This document shows, in pieces, positions 1 through 8,140 of a stretch of DNA of 39,128 nt. The notes beneath the pieces were generated by a model, which was not told where the DNA came from, did no database searches, and saw only the letters and a program-made list of their open reading frames with translations. The position numbers and the translations under genes were made by a program. Position 1 is the first letter of the stretch. The number at the start of each line of letters is the position of its first letter. The DNA comes from a bacterium (GTDB lineage: Bacteria; 4484-113): contig JAOZQG010000009.1 in assembly GCA_029932365.1 (NCBI GenBank), forward strand, positions 1-39,128. The letters run 5' to 3'.

Positions 1-2
1 AT

Positions 3-590
3 ATCCTGCCGGTAGTTACATCCGAATTTGCAAGGCAGTATCCGAAAGTATTGTTTGAGATTCGTCTTGGGGATACGGAAGAGATTGCCAACCAGGTGCT
101 GGAGCACGAGATACTGCTCGGCACCGTGGGCGCGAAAATTCATCGAAAAAAGCTGAACTACACGCCTTTCGTTGAAGACGAGCTCTTTCTTGTGGGCTCG
201 CGTAATCTGATTAAAAATAAGAATATCTCCCTAAAACGGCTTGCCGAAGTTCCGTTCGTCTTAAGGGAGGAAGGTTCAGGTACTAGAAAGGTAATGGAAG
301 ATTATCTGGCAAGGAAGAAACTTGGCGTCAATGACCTGAATATTGTGGCCGTGCTTGGGTCAACCAATGCAGTATTGGAGGCAGTTAAGGCGGATTTTGG
401 AGCGTCGATTGTATCTAAGTTTGCGCTTATGGACGAGTATGGCTCAGGCAAACTGGCAGTGGCCAGAGTGGATGGGCTGGAAATGAAACGGACATTCTTC
501 ATTATATCTCACAAGAACCGGACTCTCCCGAAGCAGTATCAGCTTTTTATTGATGATTTAAGGCAGCACTGCAAGCGGCTTAAGATATAA
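3..590 (+). CDS. LysR-family transcriptional regulator, C-terminal substrate-binding domain (5' truncated by the window edge)
   Basis: The frame stays open from base 3 (ILPVVTSEFARQYPKVLFEIRLGDTEEIANQVLEHEILLGTVGAKI...) and shows LTTR effector-domain features (PFVLREEGSGTRKVMEDYL; GSTNAVLEAVKADFGASIVSKFAL). Confidence 0.9.
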   Translation: MLPVVTSEFARQYPKVLFEIRLGDTEEIANQVLEHEILLGTVGAKIHRKKLNYTPFVEDELFLVGSRNLIKNKNISLKRLAEVPFVLREEGSGTRKVMEDYLARKKLGVNDLNIVAVLGSTNAVLEAVKADFGASIVSKFALMDEYGSGKLAVARVDGLEMKRTFFIISHKNRTLPKQYQLFIDDLRQHCKRLKI

Positions 591-677
591 GGGTTATCCC
601 TCATTTTAGCCATTTCAGCATCACTTCTTCTCTGTCACTTCGCATATATACAAAGCACACTGCATAGAGTAAGTCTA

Positions 678-707
678 TTGGCCATATAGCGGATAGCTAT
701 CTATAAT
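678..707 (+). promoter_or_regulatory. Candidate sigma70-type promoter (TTGGCC-18-TATAAT) with the dyad ATAGC-N5-GCTAT (T-N11-A) in its spacer
   Basis: -35-like TTGGCC at 678-683, perfect TATAAT at 702-707. The inverted repeat atagcGGATAgctat at 686-700 lies between them, 35 bp upstream of the 742 start. Confidence 0.5.
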
Positions 708-741
708 TCTTGCATCCAAACATAATTGTCGGGAGGAATCT

Positions 742-2019
742 ATGGAAGCCAACTATGCGCCCTTATGGGAATCGCTGGGACTTGATCTGGATGCACACGA
801 CGAGTTGTTGCGCGTTCTCGGCGAGGGTTATTCAAACATTTTCCTTTCCCAGAAAGACCGGCCTGAAGGCATGGCTTATTTCGACTTTGTAATGAGCGAA
901 GTTCACGGTTTGCGGATTAAGGAGCTGATTGACGGGCAAAAGGAAGGGCGCAAGGTTATTGGCTCATTTTGTGTCTTCGTGCCTGAAGAGATTGTCCGGG
1001 CGGCGGACGCCACACTTGTCGGGCTGTGCACCGGCGCCGATTTTGCTACTGACGAAGTGGACAAGCTGCTCCCACGTAACACGTGTGCATTGATAAAGTC
1101 GGCCTTTGGTTTCAAGCTGGGAAAAGTCTGCCCGTATATTGAAGCGGCGGACTTGCTGGTTGGGGAAAACACCTGCGACGGGAAAAAGAAATCTTTTGAA
1201 GTCCTGGATAAGCTGGTGGACAAGTTATACGTAATGGACATTCCGCAGATGAAATCGCCCGAAGGGAGAGCGCTTCTGAAAGCTGAGTACGCTCGTTTTA
1301 AAAAGGCAGTGGAGAAGCTGACGGGGATAGTAATTGACCCCGCGCGATTGAGGAATGGTATTGAAATCACCAACAACAAGCGTCGGGCGCTGCACAGATT
1401 AAACAGCTTTCGCAGTGCTGATCCTGCACCCATTTCGGGGCTGGATGCCCTTTTAGCCAATCAAGTTTACTTCTATGACGAGCCAGCTCGCTTCTCGGAG
1501 TCCATTAACAAGATTTCCGATGAACTGGAGCAGCGTATTAAGGTTGGAGAAGGCCCGTTTCCCAAGGGAACCCCGCGAATTCTTATGTCCGGGTGCCCTA
1601 TGGCTGTACCGAACTGGAAAGTTCCCTGGATAGTCGAAACTTCTGGTGCTGTAATCGTGGGTGAGGAGTCGTGCGTCGGGGAGAGAGGCACGCAGAACCT
1701 TACAGACGATACCGGAGAAACCGTCGACGAATTGATGGATAATATCCTAGACCGGTACTTCAAAATAGATTGTGCGATCTTCACGCCGAATCCGGATAGG
1801 CAGCAGCATATCGAGGAGATGTATGAGAGATATAACGCAGATGGCGTTATTCACTATGGTTTGCAGTTTTGCCAGCCGTACCAGTTCGAGTCTATCAACG
1901 TTGAGGCTACCCTGGAGAAGAAAGGTATCCCCGCACTCAGGATCGATACGGACTACAGCGTGGAGGATGTGGGGCAGCTCAAAACCCGCATTGAGGCGTT
2001 CATCGAGAGGATTGCATAA
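742..2019 (+). CDS. 2-hydroxyacyl-CoA dehydratase D-component family protein; probable double-cubane cluster protein (DCCP/YjiM-like)
   Basis: 425 aa, single HgdB/BcrC-like subunit with Cys segments (GLCTGADF, NTCALIKS, KVCPYIEAADLLVGENTCDGKKK, MSGCPMAVPNWK, EESCVGERG, LQFCQPYQFE), directly followed by an HgdC-type ATPase. AGGA-type RBS (gggagga) upstream. Confidence 0.85.
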   Translation: MEANYAPLWESLGLDLDAHDELLRVLGEGYSNIFLSQKDRPEGMAYFDFVMSEVHGLRIKELIDGQKEGRKVIGSFCVFVPEEIVRAADATLVGLCTGADFATDEVDKLLPRNTCALIKSAFGFKLGKVCPYIEAADLLVGENTCDGKKKSFEVLDKLVDKLYVMDIPQMKSPEGRALLKAEYARFKKAVEKLTGIVIDPARLRNGIEITNNKRRALHRLNSFRSADPAPISGLDALLANQVYFYDEPARFSESINKISDELEQRIKVGEGPFPKGTPRILMSGCPMAVPNWKVPWIVETSGAVIVGEESCVGERGTQNLTDDTGETVDELMDNILDRYFKIDCAIFTPNPDRQQHIEEMYERYNADGVIHYGLQFCQPYQFESINVEATLEKKGIPALRIDTDYSVEDVGQLKTRIEAFIERIA

Positions 2020-2036
2020 TCTAGAGGTTAACATCT

Positions 2037-2786
2037 GTGCTTTGTGCGGGAGTAGACATCGGGTCGAGAAGTATTGAGCTGGTTGCCCTCGATAACGGAC
2101 ACGTGGCTACAATCCGCAAGGTGGAAACCACCCTTGACCCGATAGCTCAATGCAGGCGGCTGCTGGATGGCGTTTCGTACTCTCACCTTGTCGCTACAGG
2201 CTACGGCCGAGGATTGCTTGCCGGTCATTTTCGGGCCGAAACGATTACGGAGATACAGGCTTACGCCTTGGGGGCTCAGCAGTTGTTTCCAGGCTGTCGT
2301 GTAGTGCTGGATATCGGCGGGCAGGACACAAAGGCGATTGCGCTCGCTGCCGACGGGCGGGTTAAGAAGTTTGAGATGAATGACAGGTGTGCGGCGGGTA
2401 CCGGCAAGTTTCTTGAAATTATGGCCGCTAGTTTTAATATTCCCCTAGGAAATTTCGGCAGCTTCGCGCTAAACGGGAGAAAAGGCATTGCCATCAGCAG
2501 TATGTGCACCGTTTTCGCCGAATCGGAGGTAACTTCTTTAGTGGCCAAAGGTAGCCGCCCGGAAGACGTCGCGCTGGCGGTTCACGAATCGGTCGCCCGT
2601 CGGTCAGTATCAATGCTTAAACGCGTTTCGGTTGAGGGCCCGCTCGTTTTCGCCGGTGGCGTCGCGCTGAATCCCTGTATTCATAAGCTGCTGGTAGAGG
2701 CGGTTAGCTATGAAGTCATAGTGGCCGATGCCCCGGAACTGGTGGGGGCATTGGGAGCTGCGCTGTACGCGGCGAATATGGCGTAA
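2037..2786 (+). CDS. Acyl-CoA dehydratase activase / BadF-BcrA-HgdC-family ATPase (reductase component)
   Basis: 249 aa, GTG start. ASKHA motifs CAGVDIGSRSIELV, LDIGGQDTKAI, and the two [4Fe4S]-ligand segments NDRCAAGTGKFLE and SSMCTVFAESEV. Confidence 0.9.
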   Translation: MLCAGVDIGSRSIELVALDNGHVATIRKVETTLDPIAQCRRLLDGVSYSHLVATGYGRGLLAGHFRAETITEIQAYALGAQQLFPGCRVVLDIGGQDTKAIALAADGRVKKFEMNDRCAAGTGKFLEIMAASFNIPLGNFGSFALNGRKGIAISSMCTVFAESEVTSLVAKGSRPEDVALAVHESVARRSVSMLKRVSVEGPLVFAGGVALNPCIHKLLVEAVSYEVIVADAPELVGALGAALYAANMA

Positions 2787-2832
2787 CCCGGTAAATAGGA
2801 TTCTCACCTGTTTTCTGAGCTACAATTGGCGC

Positions 2833-4068
2833 GTGCGCGTCTTTATCAAGACTTTCGGCTGCAAAGTAAATTACGCTGACACGGAGGAGCTAGCCGCCGG
2901 CCTGGCAAAGCACGGTCATCATTGCAGTTTCCTGCCGGGCACAACGGACAAAGCCCAGAAGCCAGATGTCGTTGTTGTAAACACGTGTGCGGTCACCGCC
3001 AACTCTATTAAAAAGGCGAGGCAGTACGCGCGGCGCTGTATGCGTGAACTCCCTGGTGCGCAGCTCATCGTTACCGGCTGTGGGGCTCGCGAAGAAAGTA
3101 TAGCCGCGCACTTCACTTCGCTCGGTGCTGTGGTTGTCGGTAATTTGGGAGCGATAGCGGATGAGCTTGGCAAGGGAGATTTTCCTGTCTCGCCTCCACG
3201 GGAAAGACGTACCCGGCGCTTCATTAAGATTCAGGATGGCTGCAACAGCTTTTGCACCTATTGCATCATCCCCTACGTAAGGTCCCTTTCCTCTAAGCCG
3301 TTCCCGGAAGTGATGGACGAGATTCTAGGAGCGCTGGAAGAAAAGACGCCGGAGATAGTGCTTTGCGGCATAAACCTCGGTTTGTATTGCGACACTACGA
3401 GCGGCAGTGGCCTGGTTCAGCTCCTGCACCGGGCGCTTGATACGATTCCAGAATGGTCGAGATTAAGGCTCTCTTCCATTGAGCCTGAGCATGTGACCGA
3501 CGATTTGCTGGAGCTATTCTCTCACCCCCGTCTTTGTGCGCACCTTCATCTGCCATTACAGTCAGGTAGCAATTCCGTGCTGGCTGCGATGGGCCGCAAA
3601 TACGACCGCGACGCTTATAGGGACGTAGTCGCCAGATTTCGAAAGATGCATCCTCACGGATCTGTAACAACCGACCTGATGGTAGGATTTCCCGAAGAAA
3701 CGGATGAAGATTTCGCGGCAACCTGTGAAATAGTCAGCGAGTGCGGGTTCGAGCGGATGCACGTCTTTCGCTATAGCAAAAGACCACGTACGGCGGCGAG
3801 AGAAATGAGGATGACACCCAACGCTATCGTTTATCAGCGGAAGAACAAGCTGCTCGGGCTAAGCGACCAGGTAACCAACCGGTCACTAAGCAGGTTTGTC
3901 GGTTCCGTTACCGCCGTGGCCGTAGAGGAAGACAGATGCGGCTATGGGGAAGCCTATCAGCGCGTACGCCTGGAGCAGACTGCGCATAAGGGCGAGCTGG
4001 TGCCGGTGGAGCTTGGTGAGGTTGAGAACGGTGTGTTTAAGGGGATATGCGTTTACAGCGGCGACTAG
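2833..4068 (+). CDS. mtaB: tRNA (N6-L-threonylcarbamoyladenosine(37)-C2)-methylthiotransferase, MtaB/MiaB-like radical SAM
   Basis: KTFGCKVNYADTE, VVVNTCAVTANSIKKARQ, radical-SAM CNSFCTYCIIPYVR, LHLPLQSGSNSVLAAMGRKY. The ORF is open from 2728, but a GTG at 2833 (VRVFIKTFGC) fits the family N-terminus. Confidence 0.93.
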   Translation: MRVFIKTFGCKVNYADTEELAAGLAKHGHHCSFLPGTTDKAQKPDVVVVNTCAVTANSIKKARQYARRCMRELPGAQLIVTGCGAREESIAAHFTSLGAVVVGNLGAIADELGKGDFPVSPPRERRTRRFIKIQDGCNSFCTYCIIPYVRSLSSKPFPEVMDEILGALEEKTPEIVLCGINLGLYCDTTSGSGLVQLLHRALDTIPEWSRLRLSSIEPEHVTDDLLELFSHPRLCAHLHLPLQSGSNSVLAAMGRKYDRDAYRDVVARFRKMHPHGSVTTDLMVGFPEETDEDFAATCEIVSECGFERMHVFRYSKRPRTAAREMRMTPNAIVYQRKNKLLGLSDQVTNRSLSRFVGSVTAVAVEEDRCGYGEAYQRVRLEQTAHKGELVPVELGEVENGVFKGICVYSGD

Positions 4069-4111
4069 AAGGATGTCGCATACTGATAATACGTAATTAA
4101 TTAAATACGCA

Positions 4112-4133
4112 GAGCGGCTCCGAAGAACCGCTC
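4112..4133. terminator. Hairpin between convergent mtaB and kor genes; possible bidirectional terminator
   Basis: gagcgg-ctccgaagaa-ccgctc, 6-bp GC-rich stem between converging genes. No strong T-tract. Confidence 0.35.
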
Positions 4134-4172
4134 CACTCTATTCCCCCACCATAGTTGAAGGAGTAGGCGATT

Positions 4173-4736
4173 TTACTTAGCAGCTTTTTTAAGCTGCGCT
4201 TCAGCCGCTTTCTTGCCTTCGTGATAGGCCCTAAGGTTCAATTCGAGCATGTCCTTGCGATGAGCCGGTAAAGCCCAATCAATGCCCTTCTCCATGTAGG
4301 TGTCTTCAACAACACCGCGCGTGGCGACAAATGCGCCCAGACCCGCTACAGCGGCCAGCACGGGGTGCCCGACCTCCAGCGCGATGTCTGCCGTGGGTAT
4401 GCAGACCTGCGTCAGGTCGTCGCGCTCACTGCGTTGAGGTACCAGGTTGGTATTTACTACAAGGACACCTGCGGGTGCCATCATAGGCTCAAATTTCTCG
4501 AAGCTCGGGGCGTTCATCACAATTACACCATTGGGATGATGCGTATGCGGGCTGCCAATAAGCTCGTCGCTGATAACTACATTACAGTTCGCGGTCCCGC
4601 CCCTGCTTTCCGGACCGTAGCTGGGAATCCAGGCGGTGTTGAACCCCTGAAGCATTCCGGCGTACGCGATAATCTGGCCGATGGTCATGATGCCCTGCCC
4701 GCCGAATCCTGCGAATATGTATTCTTCCAGTAGCAC
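4173..4736 (-). CDS. 2-oxoacid:acceptor oxidoreductase gamma subunit
   Basis: EYIFAGFGGQGIMTIGQIIAYAGM...SYGPESRGGTANCNVVISDELIGSP: POR/KOR gamma domain. Confidence 0.93.
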   Translation of the reverse strand: MLLEEYIFAGFGGQGIMTIGQIIAYAGMLQGFNTAWIPSYGPESRGGTANCNVVISDELIGSPHTHHPNGVIVMNAPSFEKFEPMMAPAGVLVVNTNLVPQRSERDDLTQVCIPTADIALEVGHPVLAAVAGLGAFVATRGVVEDTYMEKGIDWALPAHRKDMLELNLRAYHEGKKAAEAQLKKAAK

Positions 4737-4738
4737 CT

Positions 4739-5548
4739 TTAGCCTTCCTCCTTTTTGGGCTGTTTGGCAGCTTTTTCTTCTTCCCAGACGTCCTTGTATA
4801 CGCCGAGAGGAAAATTCTCGGTCATTTTCTCCTTTACGAATTTAACCGCATCTTCAGGGGTCATATGCCAGTTAACGTTGCAATTGCTTAAAACCTCAAC
4901 CATGGAAAAGCCCTTGTCTTCCAGTTGCGCTCTAAAGGCCTTTTTGATGGCGGCTTTCGCCTTGAGTATGTGTTTGGCGTCATGCATGCTTACACGCGCG
5001 ATATAGGCAGCTCCGGGAAGAGGTGAAAGCATTTCACTCATTTTAATCGGCCAGCCGATTCGAGTAGCGTCTCGTCCAAGCGGGGAGGTTGTAGTCTTCA
5101 TGCCAAGAAGCGTGGTAGGCGCCATCTGTCCGCCGGTCATGCCGTATATCGCGTTGTTAACGAAAATGCATGTAACTCTTTCACCGCGGTTGCAGGCGTG
5201 AATAGTCTCGGCAGTTCCAATAGCCGCCAGGTCCCCATCACCTTGATATGTCATCAGTACTGCATTCGGTCGCATACGCTTCGCTCCTGTGGCGACAGCG
5301 AGTGCTCGCCCATGCGGGACGCTTATAAAGTCGAAGTCAAAGAATTCATAGCTGAATACGCTGCAGCCTACCGAAGCGATGCCTATGCAACGGTGCTGGA
5401 TATCCAGTTCATCGATTACCTCGGCGATTATCTTGTGTGTTGTGCCATGATTACAGCCCGGGCAGTAGGTGAAAGGCTTATCAGTGAGTGATTCCGGCCG
5501 TTTAGCCAGAACATTGTATTCTGTACCTTCTAGTGTAACGGTGTCCAT
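4739..5548 (-). CDS. 2-oxoacid:ferredoxin oxidoreductase beta subunit (TPP-binding)
   Basis: FTYCPGCNHGTTHKII, SVPHGRALAVATGAKRMRPNAVLMTYQGDGDLAAIGTAETIHACNRGE, FVNNAIYGMTGGQMAPTT. Confidence 0.95.
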   Translation of the reverse strand: MDTVTLEGTEYNVLAKRPESLTDKPFTYCPGCNHGTTHKIIAEVIDELDIQHRCIGIASVGCSVFSYEFFDFDFISVPHGRALAVATGAKRMRPNAVLMTYQGDGDLAAIGTAETIHACNRGERVTCIFVNNAIYGMTGGQMAPTTLLGMKTTTSPLGRDATRIGWPIKMSEMLSPLPGAAYIARVSMHDAKHILKAKAAIKKAFRAQLEDKGFSMVEVLSNCNVNWHMTPEDAVKFVKEKMTENFPLGVYKDVWEEEKAAKQPKKEEG

Positions 5549-5558
5549 CTTATTCCTC

Positions 5559-6662
5559 CTATGAAACGCGCCAGAGGGTGTCTGGATTATCCGGGTTCTC
5601 TAGAATCGCACGGATAGGTTCGGTTAAATCCTCGGGCGTAAATGTCAGTCCTCCGTGCTTTGGTACAAAGTGCAAAGGTTTCTTATCCAGAACCGCAAGC
5701 TTCACGTCCTCAATCATCTGGCCCCAGTTCATCTCCGGCACAAGGATAGCTTTGACGTGCTTGCTGTCAGCGTATTCTCTTATAGCGCTGTACGGGAACG
5801 GCCATACGGTTATGGGCCTAAGCAGCCCAACCTTTAGGCCTTCTTGACGAAGAATGCGGATTGCGCTGTGGGTGACGCGGCTGGGAGAGCCGATAGCGAC
5901 AACCAAAAGCTCTGCGTCATCGGTGCGGTATTCGCTGTAACGCACCTCTTCTTTTTTAAGTTTGTCGTATTTAGCGATCAGCTTTTCGTGAGCCACCGCC
6001 ATATCAGCGGGGTCAAGCCAGATCGACGTAAGAACGTGGCGCTTGCGGCCATCCTGGAACTCGTCAAGTTGCCACTCGCTCTTGTCCGGCGGCTCCATCC
6101 ACGGCATCGACGTGTAGTCTACCGGCTCCATCATCTGGCCAATAGTCCCGTCGGTAAGGACCATTGCAGGATTGCGCCACTTGTCAGCTAGGTTGAAGGC
6201 ATCATAGACGTACTGGGCCATTTCCTGGACGGAGTTCGGCGCAAGAGTTATCAGCCGGTAGTCGCCGTGTCCGCCTCCCTTGGTGGCCTGGAAATAATCT
6301 CCCTGATGGGGCGCGATGTTTCCCAGTCCCGGTCCACATCGCACAACGTTCATTACCACCATGGGGAGCTCCATCATCGCAATGTAGGATAGGCCCTCCT
6401 GTTTCAGCGAGATGCCGGGCGAGCTGGAGCTCGTCATCGCTCGGGCGCCGGCCGCGGAAGCGCCCATAATCATATTAATCGCGGCAATCTCACTCTCAGA
6501 TTGAATGAATGTCCCGCCATGCTCCCAGATGTGGGCGCTCATATACTCGGTTACTTCGTTTTGCGGTGTTATAGGATATCCGAAATAGGCTTTACAGCCC
6601 GCACGATAGGCGCCCTCACAGGCTGCGTGGTTTCCTTTCATAAATACTCTGTCGTCAGACAT
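5559..6662 (-). CDS. 2-oxoacid:ferredoxin oxidoreductase alpha subunit (VorB/KorA-like)
   Basis: KGNHAACEGAYRAGCKAYFGYPITPQNEVTEYM; SSSSPGISLKQEGLSYIAMMELPMVVMNVVRCGPGLGNIAPHQGDYFQATKGGGHGDYR. Confidence 0.95.
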   Translation of the reverse strand: MSDDRVFMKGNHAACEGAYRAGCKAYFGYPITPQNEVTEYMSAHIWEHGGTFIQSESEIAAINMIMGASAAGARAMTSSSSPGISLKQEGLSYIAMMELPMVVMNVVRCGPGLGNIAPHQGDYFQATKGGGHGDYRLITLAPNSVQEMAQYVYDAFNLADKWRNPAMVLTDGTIGQMMEPVDYTSMPWMEPPDKSEWQLDEFQDGRKRHVLTSIWLDPADMAVAHEKLIAKYDKLKKEEVRYSEYRTDDAELLVVAIGSPSRVTHSAIRILRQEGLKVGLLRPITVWPFPYSAIREYADSKHVKAILVPEMNWGQMIEDVKLAVLDKKPLHFVPKHGGLTFTPEDLTEPIRAILENPDNPDTLWRVS

Positions 6663-6694
6663 TCTTGATTGCCCTCCCGGATATGTAATGGAGG

Positions 6695-6925
6695 CTAAGC
6701 ACTCTTTTTCTTCACTTCCTTGTAGACGCGAATAGCGACATCAGGGCACACTATTGCGCATAGGCGGCATCCCGTGCACTTTCCTTCAGGATCTACATAT
6801 TCAACGGGATACAAGCCGCGTTTGTTAAGTTTGGCCTTAGTGTTGTGTATTAACTCGTGCGGACACGCAGGAATGCAAAGCAAGCATCCTTTGCACGCAT
6901 CGTCGAGGATTTCGATCATTGGCAT
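6695..6925 (-). CDS. 4Fe-4S ferredoxin-like delta subunit of 2-oxoacid:ferredoxin oxidoreductase
   Basis: Two CxxCxxCxxxCP motifs: CKGCLLCIPACPHELI and CTGCRLCAIVCPDVAI; first gene of the operon. Confidence 0.93.
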   Translation of the reverse strand: MPMIEILDDACKGCLLCIPACPHELIHNTKAKLNKRGLYPVEYVDPEGKCTGCRLCAIVCPDVAIRVYKEVKKKSA

Positions 6926-7051
6926 TGAGCTTTAACCTCTCACGCGAGATAGACAACCCATTCAAGCACCCATACGCGGTGCGGTTCGCAAGCCTACGCT
7001 GCGACTCCCGCTAATGATACCGCAGATAGGGCACGGATAACTTGCCAGCCG

Positions 7052-7081
7052 ATTATATCACACTAGAGAATATTTTCACAA
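7052..7081 (-). promoter_or_regulatory. Candidate promoter of the 2-oxoacid:ferredoxin oxidoreductase operon (TTGTGA-18-TATAAT)
   Basis: Minus-strand TATAAT at 7052-7057 and TTGTGA at 7076-7081, 18-bp spacer, about 125 bp upstream of the ferredoxin start. Confidence 0.45.
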
Positions 7082-7132
7082 ACACCCCAAGCATTCGCCG
7101 CCGAGGGGGCGCGAATCCTCTATGTACTATAG

Positions 7133-8140
7133 TCACTCCAGCGGATGATGGCAGGCCACTCGACCGCCATAAAAAGCCTCCAATTCCGGGTCTATTTCCA
7201 AACACTTCTCGGTCGCCCTGTCGCAACGCTCAGCGTAAGCACATCCTTTAGGGGGTGTAAGGAGGTCCGGCGGCTGCCCCGGAACGGCCGTTAACCGACG
7301 CCGTGCATCCACTCTAGGCAGGGATTCTAAAAGCGCTCTGGAGTACGGGTGGCGCGGAGCGGAAAAGAACTTCTTATCCGTAGTCTCTTCAATAATCCTG
7401 CCGGCGTACATAACCAGGATACGACTACAGGTACCGGCTACGATGGACATATCGTGTGTGATCAGAACTATCGATGTGCCGAATTCCTGGTTGAGCTTCA
7501 CTAGCAGACTCAATATCTGAGCTTGAATAGTTACATCCAGCGCCGTTGTTGGTTCGTCAGCCAGTAAAAGAGACGGCTGGCAGGACAAAGCGATGGCTAT
7601 CATGACCCGCTGGCGCATTCCTCCTGAGAGTTGGTGCGGAAAGCTGGTGAAGCGCTGTACCGGATCCGGTATTCCTACAGTTTTCAGGAGATTGATACTT
7701 TCAAGTCTGGCCTCGCGCTTTGACATCTCGCGGTGCAGCATTAATGGTTCCATTACTTGAGAACCGATGCTGAGAACAGGATTTAAAGATGACATGGGAT
7801 CCTGGAAAATCATGCCAATCTCGTTGCCCCGAATCCTCCTCAATTCAGACATCCGCGCGTTGACCACATCCAGCTCAGTGTTGGCTCCCAACTTAGATAG
7901 GCGGAAGAATATATGGCCACGAAGGCGAGCGCCGGGAATCTCTCGGGTTAAGCCTGGGATGGACATAGCTGTGATGGACTTCCCACAGCCCGATTCACCC
8001 AGTAGGCCGACTATCTCGCCCGCCGAGACTTTGAAACTAACTCCTCTGACCGCGTGCACAACGCCTCGTTCCAGAGCGATATCTACCTTAAGGCCGTCGA
8101 CGGCGAGAAGGGGAACACTACGGCGCGGCTGCGTAGTCAT
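7133..8140 (-). CDS. Peptide/nickel ABC transporter ATP-binding protein (OppD/DppD type)
   Basis: GLLGESGCGKSITAMSI, IFQDPMSSLNPVLSIGSQ, LSGGMRQRVMIAIAL, LLLADEPTTALDVTIQAQIL, and C-terminal oligopeptide domain PDLLTPPKGCAYAERCDRATEKC. Confidence 0.95.
   Translation of the reverse strand: MTTQPRRSVPLLAVDGLKVDIALERGVVHAVRGVSFKVSAGEIVGLLGESGCGKSITAMSIPGLTREIPGARLRGHIFFRLSKLGANTELDVVNARMSELRRIRGNEIGMIFQDPMSSLNPVLSIGSQVMEPLMLHREMSKREARLESINLLKTVGIPDPVQRFTSFPHQLSGGMRQRVMIAIALSCQPSLLLADEPTTALDVTIQAQILSLLVKLNQEFGTSIVLITHDMSIVAGTCSRILVMYAGRIIEETTDKKFFSAPRHPYSRALLESLPRVDARRRLTAVPGQPPDLLTPPKGCAYAERCDRATEKCLEIDPELEAFYGGRVACHHPLE

Noticed and set aside
903-1460. 185-aa minus-strand ORF opposite the DCCP-like gene
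   Set aside because: Antisense shadow ORF over a strongly supported CDS, low-complexity Ser/Ala-rich translation, no motif.
2728-2832. N-terminal extension of the mtaB ORF overlapping the activase gene
   Set aside because: The family N-terminus (VRVFIKTFGCKVN) begins at GTG 2833. The extension overlaps the activase and has no matching family sequence.
4365-4733. 122-aa plus-strand ORF inside the gamma subunit region
   Set aside because: Antisense to a well-supported CDS with no recognisable protein features.
7042-7251. 69-aa plus-strand ORF upstream of the oxidoreductase operon
   Set aside because: Overlaps the end of oppD antisense and the candidate promoter. No RBS or homology signal.
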